A DNA stretch of 64,000 nt from Astragalus membranaceus (GCA_039519185.1 CM076849.1:104736077-104800076); one strand, 5' to 3'; positions 1-12,833 are shown, counted from the first letter of the stretch. Notes: generated by a model from the letters alone, not told the origin. Numbers and translations are program-made.

Positions 1-2
1 GA

Positions 3-623
3 AGTCTGTTTCAGATTGATGTCGGTATCAACCAAACTGAGTCGCTTGCCGAGTTCCTCCAGCGGTCTCAGAAATACATTGATCATGAAGAGGGGGCTGT
101 TGCAAGAAAGTCAGACGCCGACCCCAGAATGAGCAAGCCTCGATATGAAAAAGAGGCCCTGGTGCGCCAGGTAGGGGAGGCCCGGTATGAAAGGGAGGCC
201 CGGAACGACGGTAGGCTCCGACCTCGTAACCGGCACCAGCAATATTCCGACCTCAACGAAACACGGGCTAGGATTCTGGCAGAATGTATGAACGCTGAGT
301 TCAAGAAAGTCAAGTTCCCCGACCCGCTCCCACATAGGCCGGGGCAGAGATCTAACAAGTACTTCCGGTATCACAGGAGCAAAGGACACGACACCAACCG
401 ATGCAATGCTTTGAAGGATGACATTGAGGACCTGATTAAGAAAGGAAAATTGAGCCAGTACGTGGCTAAAACACCCCGGCATGAGGCCGAGGTTAAGGAA
501 GAGGAAGCCGACCCAAAGAGGAAGGGTAAAGCCCCACAAAAGCGAGAAGAGAGCTCGGAGGATGAGCGTGATTTTCGAAAATCAAAGGGCCGATCGGTGA
601 TGATGGTCATCTCTGGGGGCTAC
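3..623 (+). pseudogene. Tat gag, C-terminal part (continues at 19717)
   Basis: The frame is open from the first codon in the window, so the start lies upstream. The product is highly charged (many K, R, E, D). It includes a segment around 340-470 with YHRSKGHDTNRCNALKDDIE, the spacing seen in Tat/Ogre-type gag in place of a classical zinc knuckle, followed by an acidic and lysine-rich linker and the phrase VMMVISGG that precedes the protease region in this lineage. Gag forms the cytoplasmic virus-like particle. The apparent extension past 623 is read into the inserted Athila LTR and is not native. The true continuation is at 19717, after the repeated GCTAC. Confidence 0.85.
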
Positions 624-2198
624 TGGTGTGGTTATTTTAATATATGCAAGTATACATAGTCACACAAGTAATAAAGTGATAAGAAAGGTCGAACCCACAG
701 GGATTATGTATTGTAAATATTTGTAGTTCAAAGTGTACACTTAGTGTGTCTACAAATGTGTGAGAAATCAGTGGAAAAAGTAGTTGAGATGTTTTCACCA
801 AGTACTTTACTTCTAAGTGTTTTAATGGAGTATGTAGTGTGGGAACACTGGATGTAGGTGCATCAGTTTGTGCCTTTCAGCACTTCTCTTTAGAGTTTCA
901 TTACAAGCTCTTATGATCTTTATTTTTTACCGTAAAGAAAGGTTTGTCAATTCCTCCCTTGCCTCCTAACAATGATCCAAGTTGCTAAATAGGTTCACTC
1001 TTGTAATTTTATTATCCTAAGGACTATGCTATCCTATGTCTAGGTTTTAGCATGTATTTAACAAAGTTTCCTTTATTAAATACTTGTCCCTATTAACTCT
1101 TGAGTTCATAAATGTAGCCCATGTCTGCTGCTACAAGTTTTACCTATTCTAAAGTGATCCATTCCAGAATAAGTTGAAAGAAGTATTATGCAAGAGTTTA
1201 AAGTGTTTACACTACATAAACCATAATAACATGTTTAGAAGTTCATTACAAGGTTGAACATCTCAACTTAAGGGAATTTAGCTCATGTTACTCATGTTAT
1301 AAAGCAAAGAATATGCAAAGAACATAAGTAAATGAATAATAAAGCAAAAGAACTTAAAAGAGTAGAGATTACTTGAATAGAAGATCTTTTGCATTAAGTT
1401 CCCAAGTTGAAGTACAATAAAGATTTCTTACACGAATTTCTTCAAAGTAGAAGTGAAGGGAATGGTTGTCAAGCACTTTCTCACCTTCCTCTCCTTAGAA
1501 ACTTGAAATGAAAATAAACTAAACCTAAACTAAGCGATCCTTTCAGAAAACAAAATGAAGAATTACAAATGAAAGATGAAGGATTTAAAGATGTAAAAGA
1601 TTATGGATAAGTGAAGATATGGCTTCTATTTATAGGCTTGAAAGCTTTCCTCTTGCAAGGGGTTTCCTTTGGCGTGAAAGATCAGCTGAGGGGACCAAAC
1701 ATGGTTAGTTGTAGACAACCAATCAAGCAAGCTGCACAGGTTTGGTCGCTTGCATGCATAACAAAAGATGAGGTTTATTGGAGAAGTGCCACATGTCTTT
1801 TAGATAAGTTGAGTCTTGCAACTTGATTTTTATGTGTATCGCCGACTTCTGCAAGTGGCTCAGCTCTAGGTGACTAGGCATGACATCACAAATCAAGTAT
1901 GGAAGCATTGAAATGGTCTTTGGATGTTTTGGTATAAACTGCAGAATTTAGCAGGTGTTGGCAGTGTTTCCACTCCTGGTGTTGGCAGTAATTCCACTCC
2001 TGCAGTAGCTGCACTGAACAAAAACATCAAACCTAACAAGATTTGTGCATTTTGCCTAGATCATTGCCCTTTATCCATTTGAATATTTAGAATGTTGTTC
2101 CTTGATAAATAAGCTATAAATATATATAAATGTTCTTGAAAATAAGCAATAACTCAAGCTTATTTGTATGAATAACTCTATATAAAATAGAGTTATCA
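624..2198 (-). repeat. Athila 3' LTR (1575 bp)
   Basis: This is the direct copy of 18077-19711. It lacks about 60 bp present in the right LTR, between the common words GTGTCTACA and AATGTGTGAG near 750. Other differences are scattered single bases. On the - strand a TATA-like CTATAAATAG lies at 1626-1635. The left edge abuts GCTAC at 619-623 and the right edge abuts the polypurine tract. Confidence 0.93.
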
Positions 2199-2214
2199 CA
2201 CCCCCCAAACTTAA
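2199..2214 (-). other. Athila polypurine tract
   Basis: On the - strand the sequence reads TTAAGTTTGGGGGGTG and ends directly at the LTR start. The GAGGACAA box found just upstream of the tract in many plant Ty3 elements is visible as its complement at 2222-2230. The tract primes plus-strand cDNA synthesis. Confidence 0.85.
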
Positions 2215-3941
2215 ATTGTTGTTTGTCCTCAAGCAACGACAAGAAACAAAACACAAGACTTATATAATTATGAAGACATCTCAACTCATGTTTTTCAAGA
2301 AGTGTTTGAAGTGTATTGTAATGAGCCTTTCTCTTTTGGTGCTTTTTCTTCCATGCCCTTGCTTTAAAACATTCAGAGTTATAAAAACTCATTTGTGTGA
2401 GTGTGTGGCCCATTGAGTTTCTAATTGGTTCCGTAACTGAACAAAGAGTTTTTCCTTAGCTTTTTGAAAAAGATGGAACTCTTTTGGTCACTCTTAGAGA
2501 TTTTTCAAAATATGGTCGAGACTAACAATTTCTTCAAGTATTTAGGGGACTCTTAAGCACAACAAAGGGCTTTTGGTGTTCCAATTTGTTGAGCCAATAC
2601 CTTATTTCTATTCTTGGTGTTTGATTTTTGATGATGTAATGCAGTGAGTGCAAAAACATCATTTTTGGATTGTAGGTTCACCTTATTTTGAGTGTAGGTG
2701 CCTTTTGATGTAGATGGTGTTGGCACACTAAGTGTTGCCACACTTGGAACTCTTTGAGTATTTTTGGTAGCGTACACACTGCCCTCCTCACTGACCTCCA
2801 CATGCATTTTCTTCTTTTTCTTGGTTTGTTTTTCTTTTTCTCTTTGAACTTTGTTCATATTTTTCAAACCAAATTGCACTTAAGGGACAGGTTCAGTTTA
2901 TATGACTCAGGCAAGTGTAGCCCATTTTTGGGATATTTTTGGTATTTTTGAGTGGTTTTGACACTTGTGGCTTGCACTCTTCAAGCTGTCACACTTTGGC
3001 CTTTGTATTCATGGAATTTCCCCCAAACTTAAGTCTTTATGCTCTTCTAAATTTTTAATGAAAATCTAATTTTGACCTCAAATTTCCAAAATTTCCTTGG
3101 CTTTAGATAGCTCTTGATCTAGCATGGTTCTTTTCAAAACTCAATTTTGTTGTGTCAAAGTATTTATAAAACTGATCATTTTTAGAAAACAAGGCTTTTC
3201 ATTCAAAATTCAACTTATTGATACACTTCTTCAATTTTTGAGAAAAAGATGAATTGATCATGTTTCATATTTATTTAAGTTTTTAAAACATACATATGAT
3301 GTACTTAGTTCTTCTATTTTTTTGAAAACATTTTTGATCATGTCATTTGCATGCTTTGTTAAGTACATCTAAACACACATACTAATATTGCATATTCACA
3401 TACATATACTACTAAGACATTCATAGCATATATTAGTTTTCACATAGTGCATATTTAGTTCAAAAGATATACTATTCTCCACTCTCCCCCCCCCCCCCAA
3501 CTTAAAGATGAGCAGTGTCCTCACTGCTCTAAGTTTAGGAAACAGGGGAGTACTAAATTTGGGAGAAACAAACAAAAGTATTTAACACATAGCAACAGCT
3601 ACCACATAGTATTTTAAACAGTTGAAAGTAAAGCAAAATATAGTTTTAGGAATAAACATTAAAAAGTATCCTTTTACTCTTTGTTTTGGAATCGGGGGCT
3701 GGCTCTCACAGCAGGGCTATGCTTGGCTCTTGTCTTCTTTGGCTTCTTAGCAGTGGCCACATCAGAGGTAGGCAGTGTGGCTGCATCAAGTGTGGAAACA
3801 CTGGCTACTCTGTTGTCCTGTTTTTCCTGCAAAATAACAAAGCATGAAATTGCACAAAATAATAATATTAACTATATAGTGATGGGTTGCCTCCCTCAAG
3901 CGCTTGTTTTAAGAGTCTTACAGCCTGACTTGTACCTTGGT
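2199..3941 (-). other. Athila non-coding region between pol and 3' LTR
   Basis: This 1.7-kb stretch holds no ORF recognisable as an envelope-like protein, which some Athila relatives carry here. A 108-codon - strand ORF at 2553-2879 is lysine-rich and low-complexity and contains copies of a short word (SVATLSVPTPS) that recurs elsewhere in this element; I do not regard it as an established gene. Two extra polypurine-tract-like blocks occur at 3019-3032 and 3485-3506. The second includes a run of 14 C on the + strand and the GAGGACA box at 3508-3516. Confidence 0.6.
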
Positions 3942-4325
3942 CTAAGGTTTTGCAAAGTGAGTGGTGATCTTGTCTCTCTCTACATGCCCTCCATAGTACA
4001 TTTTCACTCTTTGTCCATTTACTTTGAAAGTGGTATCAGTGGTTGCATCATATAGATCACTTGCACCATGGGGGTAGATTTTAACTAATTTGAATGGTCC
4101 TGACCATCTTGATCTCAGTTTTCCAGGGAAGAGTTTCAACCTAGAATTGTACAACAGAACCATTCCTCCTTCTTTAAGTTCTCTCCTTTGGATTTTCTTG
4201 TCATGCCATACTTTGGTTTTAGCTTTATAAATTTCTGCATTCTCATAGGAGAAATGCCTAAATTCTTCTAATTCATTTAGTTCAAGAAACCTTTTTTCTC
4301 TCCTGCCTTTTAATTTTGAGATCAA
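3942..4325 (-). pseudogene. Athila pol, C-terminal end of integrase (frameshifted from upstream part)
   Basis: The 127-residue frame resumes the integrase C-terminal region: ELNELEEFRHFSYENAEIYK, then WHDKKI and a basic SH3-like stretch (LKLFPGKLRSRWSGPFKL), ending at a stop at 3942. The preceding pol frame ends in an unrelated tail after NFDLKIK. The two parts are joined by a one-base frameshift at roughly 4300-4325. In the family this region follows the catalytic core and binds DNA and target sites. Confidence 0.88.
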
Positions 4326-6552
4326 AATTCAACTTTTTGATAGCCCAATATGACTTGTTCTCTAATTCAACAAGGAGATGACATGGCTTGCCATAAACTA
4401 ACTTATAGGGGGACATTCCTAATGGAGTTTTAAATGCAGTCCTATATGCCCATAATGCTTCATCTAAGTGTAAGGACCAATCTTTTCTATTTGGTCCAAC
4501 CATTTTCTCAAGCATTCTTTTTATTTCCCTATTTGAAAGTTCAGCTTGTCCACTTGTTTGTGGGTGATAGGCAGTAGCAATCTTATGTTTCACTCCATAT
4601 TTTGCAAGAAGATTTTCAATAAGTTTGTTGCAAAAATGTGAGCCTTCATCATTGATGATTGCTCTTGGAGTGCCAAATCTTGAAAAAATATTTCTTTGGA
4701 GAAATTTGCTAACAGATTTAGCATCATTATTTGGCAGTGCTACAGCCTCAACCCATTTAGACACATAGTCTACAGCCACTAAAATGTATTCATTGCCAAA
4801 AGAAGGTGGAAAAGGACCCATGAAATCCATGCCCCAAACATCAAAAAGTTCTATTTCTAGAATATTAGTCCTAGGCATTTCATGTCTATTAGATATATTA
4901 CCACTTCTTTGACATTTATCACAGGTTTTGACCATATAATAAGTATCTTTAATTAGAGTAGGCCAGAAATAACCTGATTGAAGTACCTTAGCTGCTGTTC
5001 TTTGGCTTCCAAAGTGACCTCCATATGGTGCAGCATGACAATGCAGGAGCACTGCTTGCTGTTCTTCTTCAGGAATGCACTTTCTCATGATTTGATCAGG
5101 ACATATCTTGAATAGGTAAGGGTCATCCCAATAGTATTGTTTTACTATGTGGAAGAACCTTCTTTTCTGTTGATAGTTCATGTCACATGGTACAATTTTG
5201 CTTACAAGGAAGTTTACTATGTCTGCATACCATGGTGTTGAAGCATGAGGTGTGGCCACACTGAGTGCAGAAACACTGGCTGCATTCATGGTAATTGCTA
5301 GCAATTTCTCATCAGGGAAACTTTCCTTGATTTCTTCAATTGTACCTGCATTATTACTTTCAAGTCTAGAGAGATGACCAGCCACTTGGTTCTCTACTCC
5401 TTTCTTATCTCTTATTTCAAGATCAAATTCTTGAAGTAGTAGAACCCAACTTATTAGCCTAGGTTTTGCATCTTTTTTAGAAATCAGATACTTGATGGCA
5501 GAATGGTCAGTGTACACAATTACTTTGGTGCCAACCAAGTATGATCTAAATTTTTCAAAAGCAAAAACCACTGCTAATAGTTCTTTTTCTGTTACAGTGT
5601 AGTTCATTTGAGCTTCAATGAGTGTTTTGCTAGCATAGTATATGGTATGAAATACTTTGTTATACCTTTGCCCTAGGACTGCTCCTACTGCAAAGTCACT
5701 AGCATCACACATAAGCTCAAAAGGTTTACTCCAGTCAGGAGTGACTACAACTGGTGCTGTAACTAAAGCTTTTTTTAATTTTTGAAATGATTCCATACAA
5801 GTTTCATCAAAGTTAAAATGCACATCATGTTGCAAGAGCACACATAATGGTTTTGAAACTTTTGAAAAGTCTTTGATAAATCTCCTATAGAATCCTGCAT
5901 GACCTAAAAAACTTCTAATCCCTTTGATTGTTGATGGAGGTGGTAGTTTCTCAATTACCTCTATCTTTGCCCTATCCACTTCAAGACCTTTTTTAGATAT
6001 TTTATGACCAAGCACAATGCCTTCTTTTACCATGAAATAACATTTTTCCCAATTAAGCACTAGGTTAGTGTCTTCACACCTTTGAAGAATTTCTTCTAAG
6101 TTTGAAAGACACAATGAGAATGTTTCTCCAAAAACAGAAAAGTCATCCATGAAGACTTCCATTGATTGCTCAATGAAGTCAGAAAAGATTGACATCATGC
6201 ATCTTTGAAAGGTAGCAGGAGCATTACAAAGTCCAAAAGGCATCCTTCTAAAGGCAAAAGTGCCATAAGGACAAGTAAAGGTGGTTTTCTGTTGATCCTT
6301 AGGTTCAATTGCTATTTGATTGTATCCTGAATAACCATCTAAGAAACAATAGAATTCCTTTCCTGCTAACCTATCTAACATTTGATCTATAAAGGGTAAG
6401 GGGAAATGATCTTTCTTAGTGGCCTTATTGAGTTTTCTGTAATCCATACAGATTCTCCACCCTGTTACAGTTCTGGTTGGGATTAATTCATTATTTTCAT
6501 TGGCTACAACCGTGACTCCACCCTTTTTAGGAACACATTGCACAGGACTAAC
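4282..6552 (-). pseudogene. Athila pol: reverse transcriptase, RNase H, integrase
   Basis: The - strand order is RT, RNase H, integrase. RT shows RICMDYRKLNKATKKDHFPL, FLDGYSGYNQI and the catalytic box VFMDDFSVFG. RNase H shows MCDASDFAVGAVLGQ and VYTDHSAIKYL. Integrase shows the zinc-binding HCHAAPYGGH...CDKCQR, then Asp in WGMDFMGPFPP, Asp in AIINDEGSHF and Glu in SGQAELSNRE, so the DDE triad is present. A TGA at about 6550 stands where family members have Trp before VSPVQCVPKKGG, which separates this part from the protease and RT start. The 3' end runs out of frame near 4310. The enzyme would have copied element RNA in cytoplasmic particles and inserted the cDNA in the nucleus. Confidence 0.93.
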
Positions 6553-8624
6553 TCATGCACTATCTGAAATAGGGTAGATAATACCAGCATCTAGCCATTT
6601 AATTATTTCCTTCTTAACAACCTCTTTCATTATGGGATTTAATCTTCTTTGCCCTTCTATGCTATTTTTAGAATTTTCTTCTAAAATTATCCTATGCATG
6701 CATGTTGAGGGGCTGATCCCTTTAATGTCAGACATTTGCCAACCTATAGCTTTTCTATGTTTTCTCAAGGTGTTAATTAAATCAAGCTCTTGTTCTAAAG
6801 ATAGATCAGAAGCTATGATTACAGGAAGAGTATCATTCTCACCTAGAAAAACATATTTTAAATGCTTAGGTAGTTCTTTCAATTCTAGCTTAGGAGGTTG
6901 TTCAACAGAAGGTACATTTTCTTTAAGGTTGGGATCTTCTAAATTAAGAGATTCATAAGTTCTAGCCCATACCTTAGGTGTAGCTTGTTCCTTGGGCAAT
7001 ATGCTTTCTTCAATAAATTCCTCTGCAGGCAATGCAGAAACATCAGGTGCTAGTGCATTGGCAAGGTGATCATACTGCTTGTGGAACTGCTTCTCTACAA
7101 AATGATCAAGTGAGATTGATGAACACTCTTCACTCTCCTCTGCAGGATACTTCAAAGCGTTCAAGACATTGAATTTTACTTCTTGATCATTCACTCTCAT
7201 GGTTAGCTCTCCTCTTTGCACATCTATCAGTGTTTTCCCTGTTGCCAAGAATGGTCTTCCAAGTATGACTGGAACTTCTTCATCTGCAATGAAATCAAGT
7301 ATAACAAAATCTGCAGGAAACACAAATTTGTCAACTTGCACCAATATATCCTCAATAATTCCTTCTGGATATGCAATTGATCTATCTGCCAAAGATAGTG
7401 TCAATGTGGTAGGTTTAGCATTTCCAATCTCTAGCTTTGTGAAGATAGATTTGGGCATCAAATTGATGCTTGCACCTAAATCACATAATGCTCTTCCTGT
7501 ATAGTACTTACCTATTGAAAAAGGGATTGTAAAGCTACCTGGATCCTTTAGCTTCCTTGGAATTTTGTTTTGTAAAATAGGACTACATTCTTTTGACATA
7601 ACAACAGTTTCAAATTCCCCTAATCTTCTCCTTTTAGAAAGCACATCTTTCATGAATTTGGCATAGTTTGGCATTTGTTGAAGTGCCTCTATCAAGGGAA
7701 CATTGATATGCAATTGTTTTAAAACATCTAAAATTTTACTGAATTGCTTCTCCTCATGTATTTTTTTCAATCTTTGAGGAAAAGGAGGAGGAGGGTATTC
7801 TGGTACTAACCTTGGAGTTGGAGATGTAGGAACACCAGGTGTTTCTGCATCTTGAGAATTTTTTTCATTTTTATTTTTTTCTCCCTTCTCTGTACCTTCA
7901 AGCTCATATGGTTTTGTTAGATCCTTGCCACTTCTCAAAGATATGGCTTTGACCTGCTCCTTACCTTGCCTTTGTGAGGGTGAAGCTTCTGTGTTTGATG
8001 GCAAAGTACCTGCTGGTCTTTGCTGTAAAGCAGTTGCTAATTGCCCTACTTGGTTCTCTAGGTTCTTAATTGATATATCATGAGCTTGCCTAGCAGTTCT
8101 AGTTTCACTAATGAATGATCTAAGCAATTCTTCTAGAGAATTGGCACTGGCAGGTGGGTTTGATCTTTGTTGGCTTTGAGGTAGGAATCCAGGAGGAGTA
8201 CTTGGTGCAGGTGCACTTTGTGCAGGTGCATTAGAATTGTTCCACCTAAAATTTGGGTGGTTCTTCCATCCTGGATTGTAGGTATTAGAGTAAGGGTTGT
8301 TATTTTTATTGTAACCTACATAATTGACGGAGACAGGGTTGCTAGGACATTCTTCATATAGATGGCCTCCTCCACAATACACACAACTTGTAGTTCCTGG
8401 AGGGGCTTGTTCTATAGCTGCTGCACTGTTTTCTTTAGGTGTTGCTACACTAGATGTAGGTGCACTAGTGCACTGTTTGATCAGATTGGTTAAAGTTGCT
8501 ACTTGAGCAGATAGGGCTGATATATCATTAATCTCATGTACTCCAGAGGTTCTCTTTTGAGCACTTACCCTCTCAGTAGGCCAACTTGAACCATTTGTAG
8601 CAATTTTGTCAATAAGATCACATG
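6553..8624 (-). pseudogene. Athila gag C-terminus, protease and start of RT
   Basis: This - strand part continues gag from 17116: after the repeated TGAAG (- strand) the frame reads YNEACDLIDKI. It holds a zinc knuckle CVYCGGGHLYEEC (C-x2-C-x4-H-x4-C), a Pro/Ser/Gln-rich linker, a protease with the Athila-type active site ALCDLGASINLMP (DLG in place of DT/SG) and the later VILGRPFLATG. It then holds the RT N-terminus (KEIIKWLDAGIIYPISDS). It ends at the TGA near 6550. Codons read to the right of 8630 belong to the nested LTR and are not native. Confidence 0.92.
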
Positions 8625-8629
8625 CTTCA

Positions 8630-11158
8630 TGTAACACCCCGGGTATTTTATCGACTAAAAATACCCAAGTGCACATTAGTAACACATCAGAGATATAATT
8701 CCTGCTTAGACACTGAATATCACTATAAATTTTTCGCTGAATATATCCCAAACAGTCTTATTTACAACAAGACAATATGGTTCTCAGACCATATACCATC
8801 AGCATCTATAGAATTCAGTATCATACAAGAAAGCGGAAGAAAGATATACATTAAATACATAATGTTTTAGTATACAGACAACAAAGGGAAATATAAACTT
8901 AAACATAAAGCTAAGTCTTCAGTAGCCAGTCCGAGGGCAACCTGCTCGTGCCTCTGTGGATCTCCTCTTTCCCTGTTTCTCTGTAAAACAACAACAATGG
9001 ATTGGGTGAGACAACTTGTCTCAGTGAGTTCTACCGAGACCCCTACTCGCACTCTCGGTTCAATTATAAAATCCGGTTTTAAGTCAATACGGCATCGGCC
9101 GCGCGAACGCTCCATCCGATGAACCGCATAAAACAATCACACAAAAACAGATTACCGCTGACGCGAACGCTGCAAGCCGGTATATCAAAACGCGATATAT
9201 TTTCCAATTAACGGTTTTTAAGTCAATACGGCATCGGCCGCGCGAACGCTCCATCCGATGAACCGCATAAAACAATCACACAAAAACAGATTACCGCTGA
9301 CGCGAACGCTGCAAGCCGGTAACCTGTTAACTCAGTACGACACCGCTGACGCGAACGCTGCAAGCCGGTATCGCACTACAAACAACATAACACCGCTGAC
9401 GCGAACGCTGCAAGCCGGTGAACCCCCTACCAATAGTACATTCTCCTATTGGCATGGAGCCTAGGTAAGAGGATCATGACTCCCTCCCCCTAGTATGTTA
9501 CAACATAGGGTCGTCACCCAACTCGATATATATAAACATATATCTACAGTACTATGAACCCACGGTCCATCAAATTAGACAATCAATGAGACACTTAATC
9601 CACATTTTCTTTTTATAAAAACCAAGTTCACACTCGCACTCTAGTTGACCACTTTTCGACACAATTTTTAATATCAAAAACAGTTCATTTTGCCTTAAAA
9701 ATAGAATATTCAGTTAGGCCTCTGAATAAGCTTTCCAACGCATCTTAGAACACCTCAATCGGGTTCCCGGATCAAAAGTTATCGCAAAACGAAAAACAGT
9801 GTTTGGTTGCTGAAATTCTGCCAAACTGCGCTGAAGTCGCGCTGGAGCGCAAGTTACGCGCGAACTGGCAGAAAGTTCTGTCAATCTGCGCTGAAGTCGC
9901 GCTGGAGCGCAAGTTAGGCGCGAACAGGCAGAAGGGGGGGTCTGTTAAGGCAGATTTTGACGATTTCGCACGAAAACCGCGATTCCGCTCAATTCCGATT
10001 CTTGTTCCGATTAAAAACAGATTTGACAACCATAAAAACAGTTCCAATCAAAATCACACAATCAATCAATCAAATCAAAAACTCAATCAAAACGAATTTT
10101 ATCAAAAACGACATATTTTTCCGAATAACGGTTTTAATTTAAAAACTCTCGAATCAAATCACCAAAAATTCCATTTTTAACGCGACGCAACCCGAGACTC
10201 GCCCCAATCGATTCCTAACCCGAATCAGACAGTATCACATAATATTCCAGTCCAGCGAAAGCGATAAAACAGTTAATTAATTAATTCAAAACATAAAATC
10301 CTAAGCGTGAGTAGAACTCACCCTTGACGCGTGATCCACGATCGAGCCGAAATCACCGAGTAACCACACGAACATTCCCCGCTCCGGCGACACCCAATCC
10401 GCTTCCAAAGCTTCCCACTCGATCACGAAACCGCTTTTTGACCGAAATACCGATTTCCCGAAATTCTTCATAAACACTATTCATCATCTTCTCCAACCTC
10501 AAGTCACTATTCACAAAACCCCAATTTGCTCCCTAAACCCTTGATTCTTCACAAACTCCAAATCGGACTTCAATATTTGCGCTATCCACCTTGAGCTCGC
10601 TCCCAAACACCATCCAAAGCTTCCCTTTGAGCTTGAACAACAAAACCTCCACTTTTCTCCAAATTTCGAAAATGGTGGATTTGAGGAGAGTGAGTTGATG
10701 ATGAAGATTTTGGTACCAAAACGAAGAGGAAGTAGCGCTGAACATTTTTCGTGTTGGACGGAAGTCGTTTTGATGAGCGGAATTGCCCCCTTTTTCCCTT
10801 TCTTCTTCCTCCCCCTTTCTTTCTCTCTTCTTTTCTTTTTCTCTTCTCTTCTCTGTTTCTCATTCCCTTCTTTCTCTTCTTTTCTTAATTTAATTCTTTC
10901 CTTTCATTTTAACACACACACACACACGGTTACACATACATATATTTAATATATATTTAGTAACGTGGTCCAATTACCATATTGATCGAAATCTCCTATT
11001 TCGATTCCAAAACTTCCTTGGTCCGTATTATCCGGTTAACGATCCGATAACGACCAATAATTAATTTTTGCACTCAATAAATTTACCAGTCAAGTACTAA
11101 ATTGGTTTAATTGGGTTAACACCCAAATAATTCCATTAATTATTTTGAGGATGTTACA
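8630..11158 (-). repeat. Tekay-like 3' LTR (2529 bp)
   Basis: Near-identical to 14587-17115. It contains a GC-rich tandem-repeat block at 9064-9422, two copies of a segment with CTGAAGTCGCGCTGGAGCGC (9832 and 9892), a pyrimidine-rich stretch near 10790-10880 and a short CA repeat near 10911. Small ORFs inside it are repeated at the same places in the other LTR and show no protein similarity that I recognise. Confidence 0.95.
9064..9422. repeat. GC-rich tandem repeats inside the left Tekay-like LTR
   Basis: The word CGCTGACGCGAACGCTGCAA, followed by GCCGGT, occurs four times (near 9159, 9295, 9343 and 9393). A larger block with GGCATCGGCCGCGCGAACGC is present twice (near 9090 and 9230). CpG content is strikingly higher than in the surrounding AT-rich DNA. 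Confidence 0.9.
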
Positions 11159-11176
11159 TTCTCCCCAACTTAAAAG
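11159..11176 (-). other. Tekay-like polypurine tract
   Basis: The - strand reads TTTTAAGTTGGGGAGAA immediately before the LTR start, with the GAGGACAAAA box just upstream (complement at 11184-11193). This is the expected plus-strand primer site. Confidence 0.85.
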
Positions 11177-12239
11177 AATTTTGTCCTCAAAATTTCGCTA
11201 AGTGTTTCATCCGACTAACCGAGAATCGACACTCTCAGAAAGGTCTTAAGTTGCTGGAACACAATCTTGAATTAACGAAATAAGTGTAGAAATCTTCACG
11301 AAGTTGGCACATCCATCTCCAAGTATGATCCACTACTACCTTGGTACGAACTCTCTGGTTACGAATCAACACGAGAAACTCCTCTTTCGCCTAGTTAGGC
11401 TCGGCACCGCGTCTGAAAACACTTCTGAAGCTTCATTCCTCACTTGCTCCCCAACTTTGATTAATCCAAACCAAAGTACTCCTCGGTAGACGTAAAAACA
11501 AACACGATTTTTCTCGAAGGGTGTAAACACGTTCTCCGCAAATTCTCTAAAAATCCATAACAGTTCCCACACACATAGAAAAAGCGTGACGGAAAGGTCC
11601 TCTGTGAAACTTCCTGACTCACCCTTGGGATTTCGAGATAGAACTCTTCAAAAAGATGGAATGAGGATTTACCAGAAACGTTTATCTTAAACGTAGAAGT
11701 AAACCGCGGGGACATCAAATAAACTTGAAAACAATGAAAATCACCTCTGTTGTTCTCAAAACAACTATCAAACAGAACTCAGAGCTCCTTTCCGAATTAG
11801 TCAATGGCGTTGAGAGCTTCCCCTCAACCTAAGTAATCCTCCTAGGATTTCTCCTCCTCAATCATATTCTATTAGCCTCTTAATTCGTTCCAAAAATTAA
11901 CTTTAGCATGCGGGTTTTCACAAAAACGATTTTTCAAAATTATTACACCGCACGCCAAGCTTCACTTCGGAAATTCCAGTCCCTTGCAGCAGATCCATCA
12001 ATTAATCCTTTGGTGCTTTTTCGCAATGTGAAAACAGTCAGCAGTTACCTCACTTACATATTCGTATTCACGTTCATTTTGTCAAACGGAATCTCGTAAG
12101 ACAATCTCGTTGTCAACCTTCACCAAGGAGAGGTTAACAAACTAATACCTCGCCACCAAAGTGGAAACTTACGGATGTACTCCAACTTAGATCTAAAAGA
12201 CTCTAACAATCCCATTTCTTGAGTCCTCAACTCTTTCAT
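11177..12239 (-). other. Degenerate interior of the Tekay-like element, no recognisable domain
   Basis: This is internal sequence between the polypurine tract and the RNase H remnant, where integrase and a chromodomain would be expected. All frames are broken by frequent stops and I could not recognise the zinc-binding or DDE motifs of integrase. The region therefore appears deleted or decayed beyond recognition. Confidence 0.5.
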
Positions 12240-12540
12240 ATGAATGGATTTCCTACTTAGCGCATCAGCTACAACATTGGCCTCTCTTGAATGTTACATC
12301 AACACGAATTTATAATCCTCCAGAAACTCAACACACTTCTCTGCCTGCTATTCAGTTCTTTCTGATCAAACCGATACCTTCAAACTATTGCGATCACTAA
12401 AGACATCAAAACGAGACCCATACAGGTAACGTCTCCAAATCTTCAGTGCATATACAATAGCTGCCAACTCATAATCGTGAGTCGGATAACTCTTCTCATG
12501 AGACCTTAATTGTCTGGACGCCTAAGTCACCACTTGTTGA
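12240..12540 (-). pseudogene. Tekay-like RNase H remnant
   Basis: On the - strand the phrase HEKSYPTHDYELAAIVYALK, followed by IWRRYLYGSRFDVFSD, is clear (complement of about 12400-12500). VADALSRK, typical of the RNase H C-terminus, follows near 12255. Stops interrupt the stretch between them. RNase H removes the RNA strand after cDNA synthesis. Confidence 0.8.
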
Positions 12541-12833
12541 TCCTTGCATTAGAATACATCCTAAACCCTTCCCCGAAGCGTCATCGAAAATTTAAAATTC
12601 CAATGACGGATCCGAAAGAATCAGGATTGGAGCAGAAGTCAAAATCTTCGACTCTTGAAAACGTTCTTCACAATCGGCATCTCACGTAATGGATGACCCT
12701 TACGAGTTAACCGAGTAAGTGGAAAACTAACTGTGAGAACCCTTGAGCAAACCTCTTACAGTAACCGGCTAGATCCAGAAACTTTTGATCTCTGCGACTG
12801 ATGTGGGTCACTCCATTCAACACCGCTTCCTTC

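Noticed and set aside
2553..2879. Candidate env-like or accessory protein of the Athila element
   Set aside because: Lysine-rich low complexity, no signal peptide, no membrane segments and no family motif; probably a chance frame containing the dispersed word.
10582..10949. Overlapping small ORFs on both strands (also 16539-16906)
   Set aside because: They lie in the Tekay-like LTR in a pyrimidine-rich stretch and occur identically in both LTRs. The composition explains the open frames.
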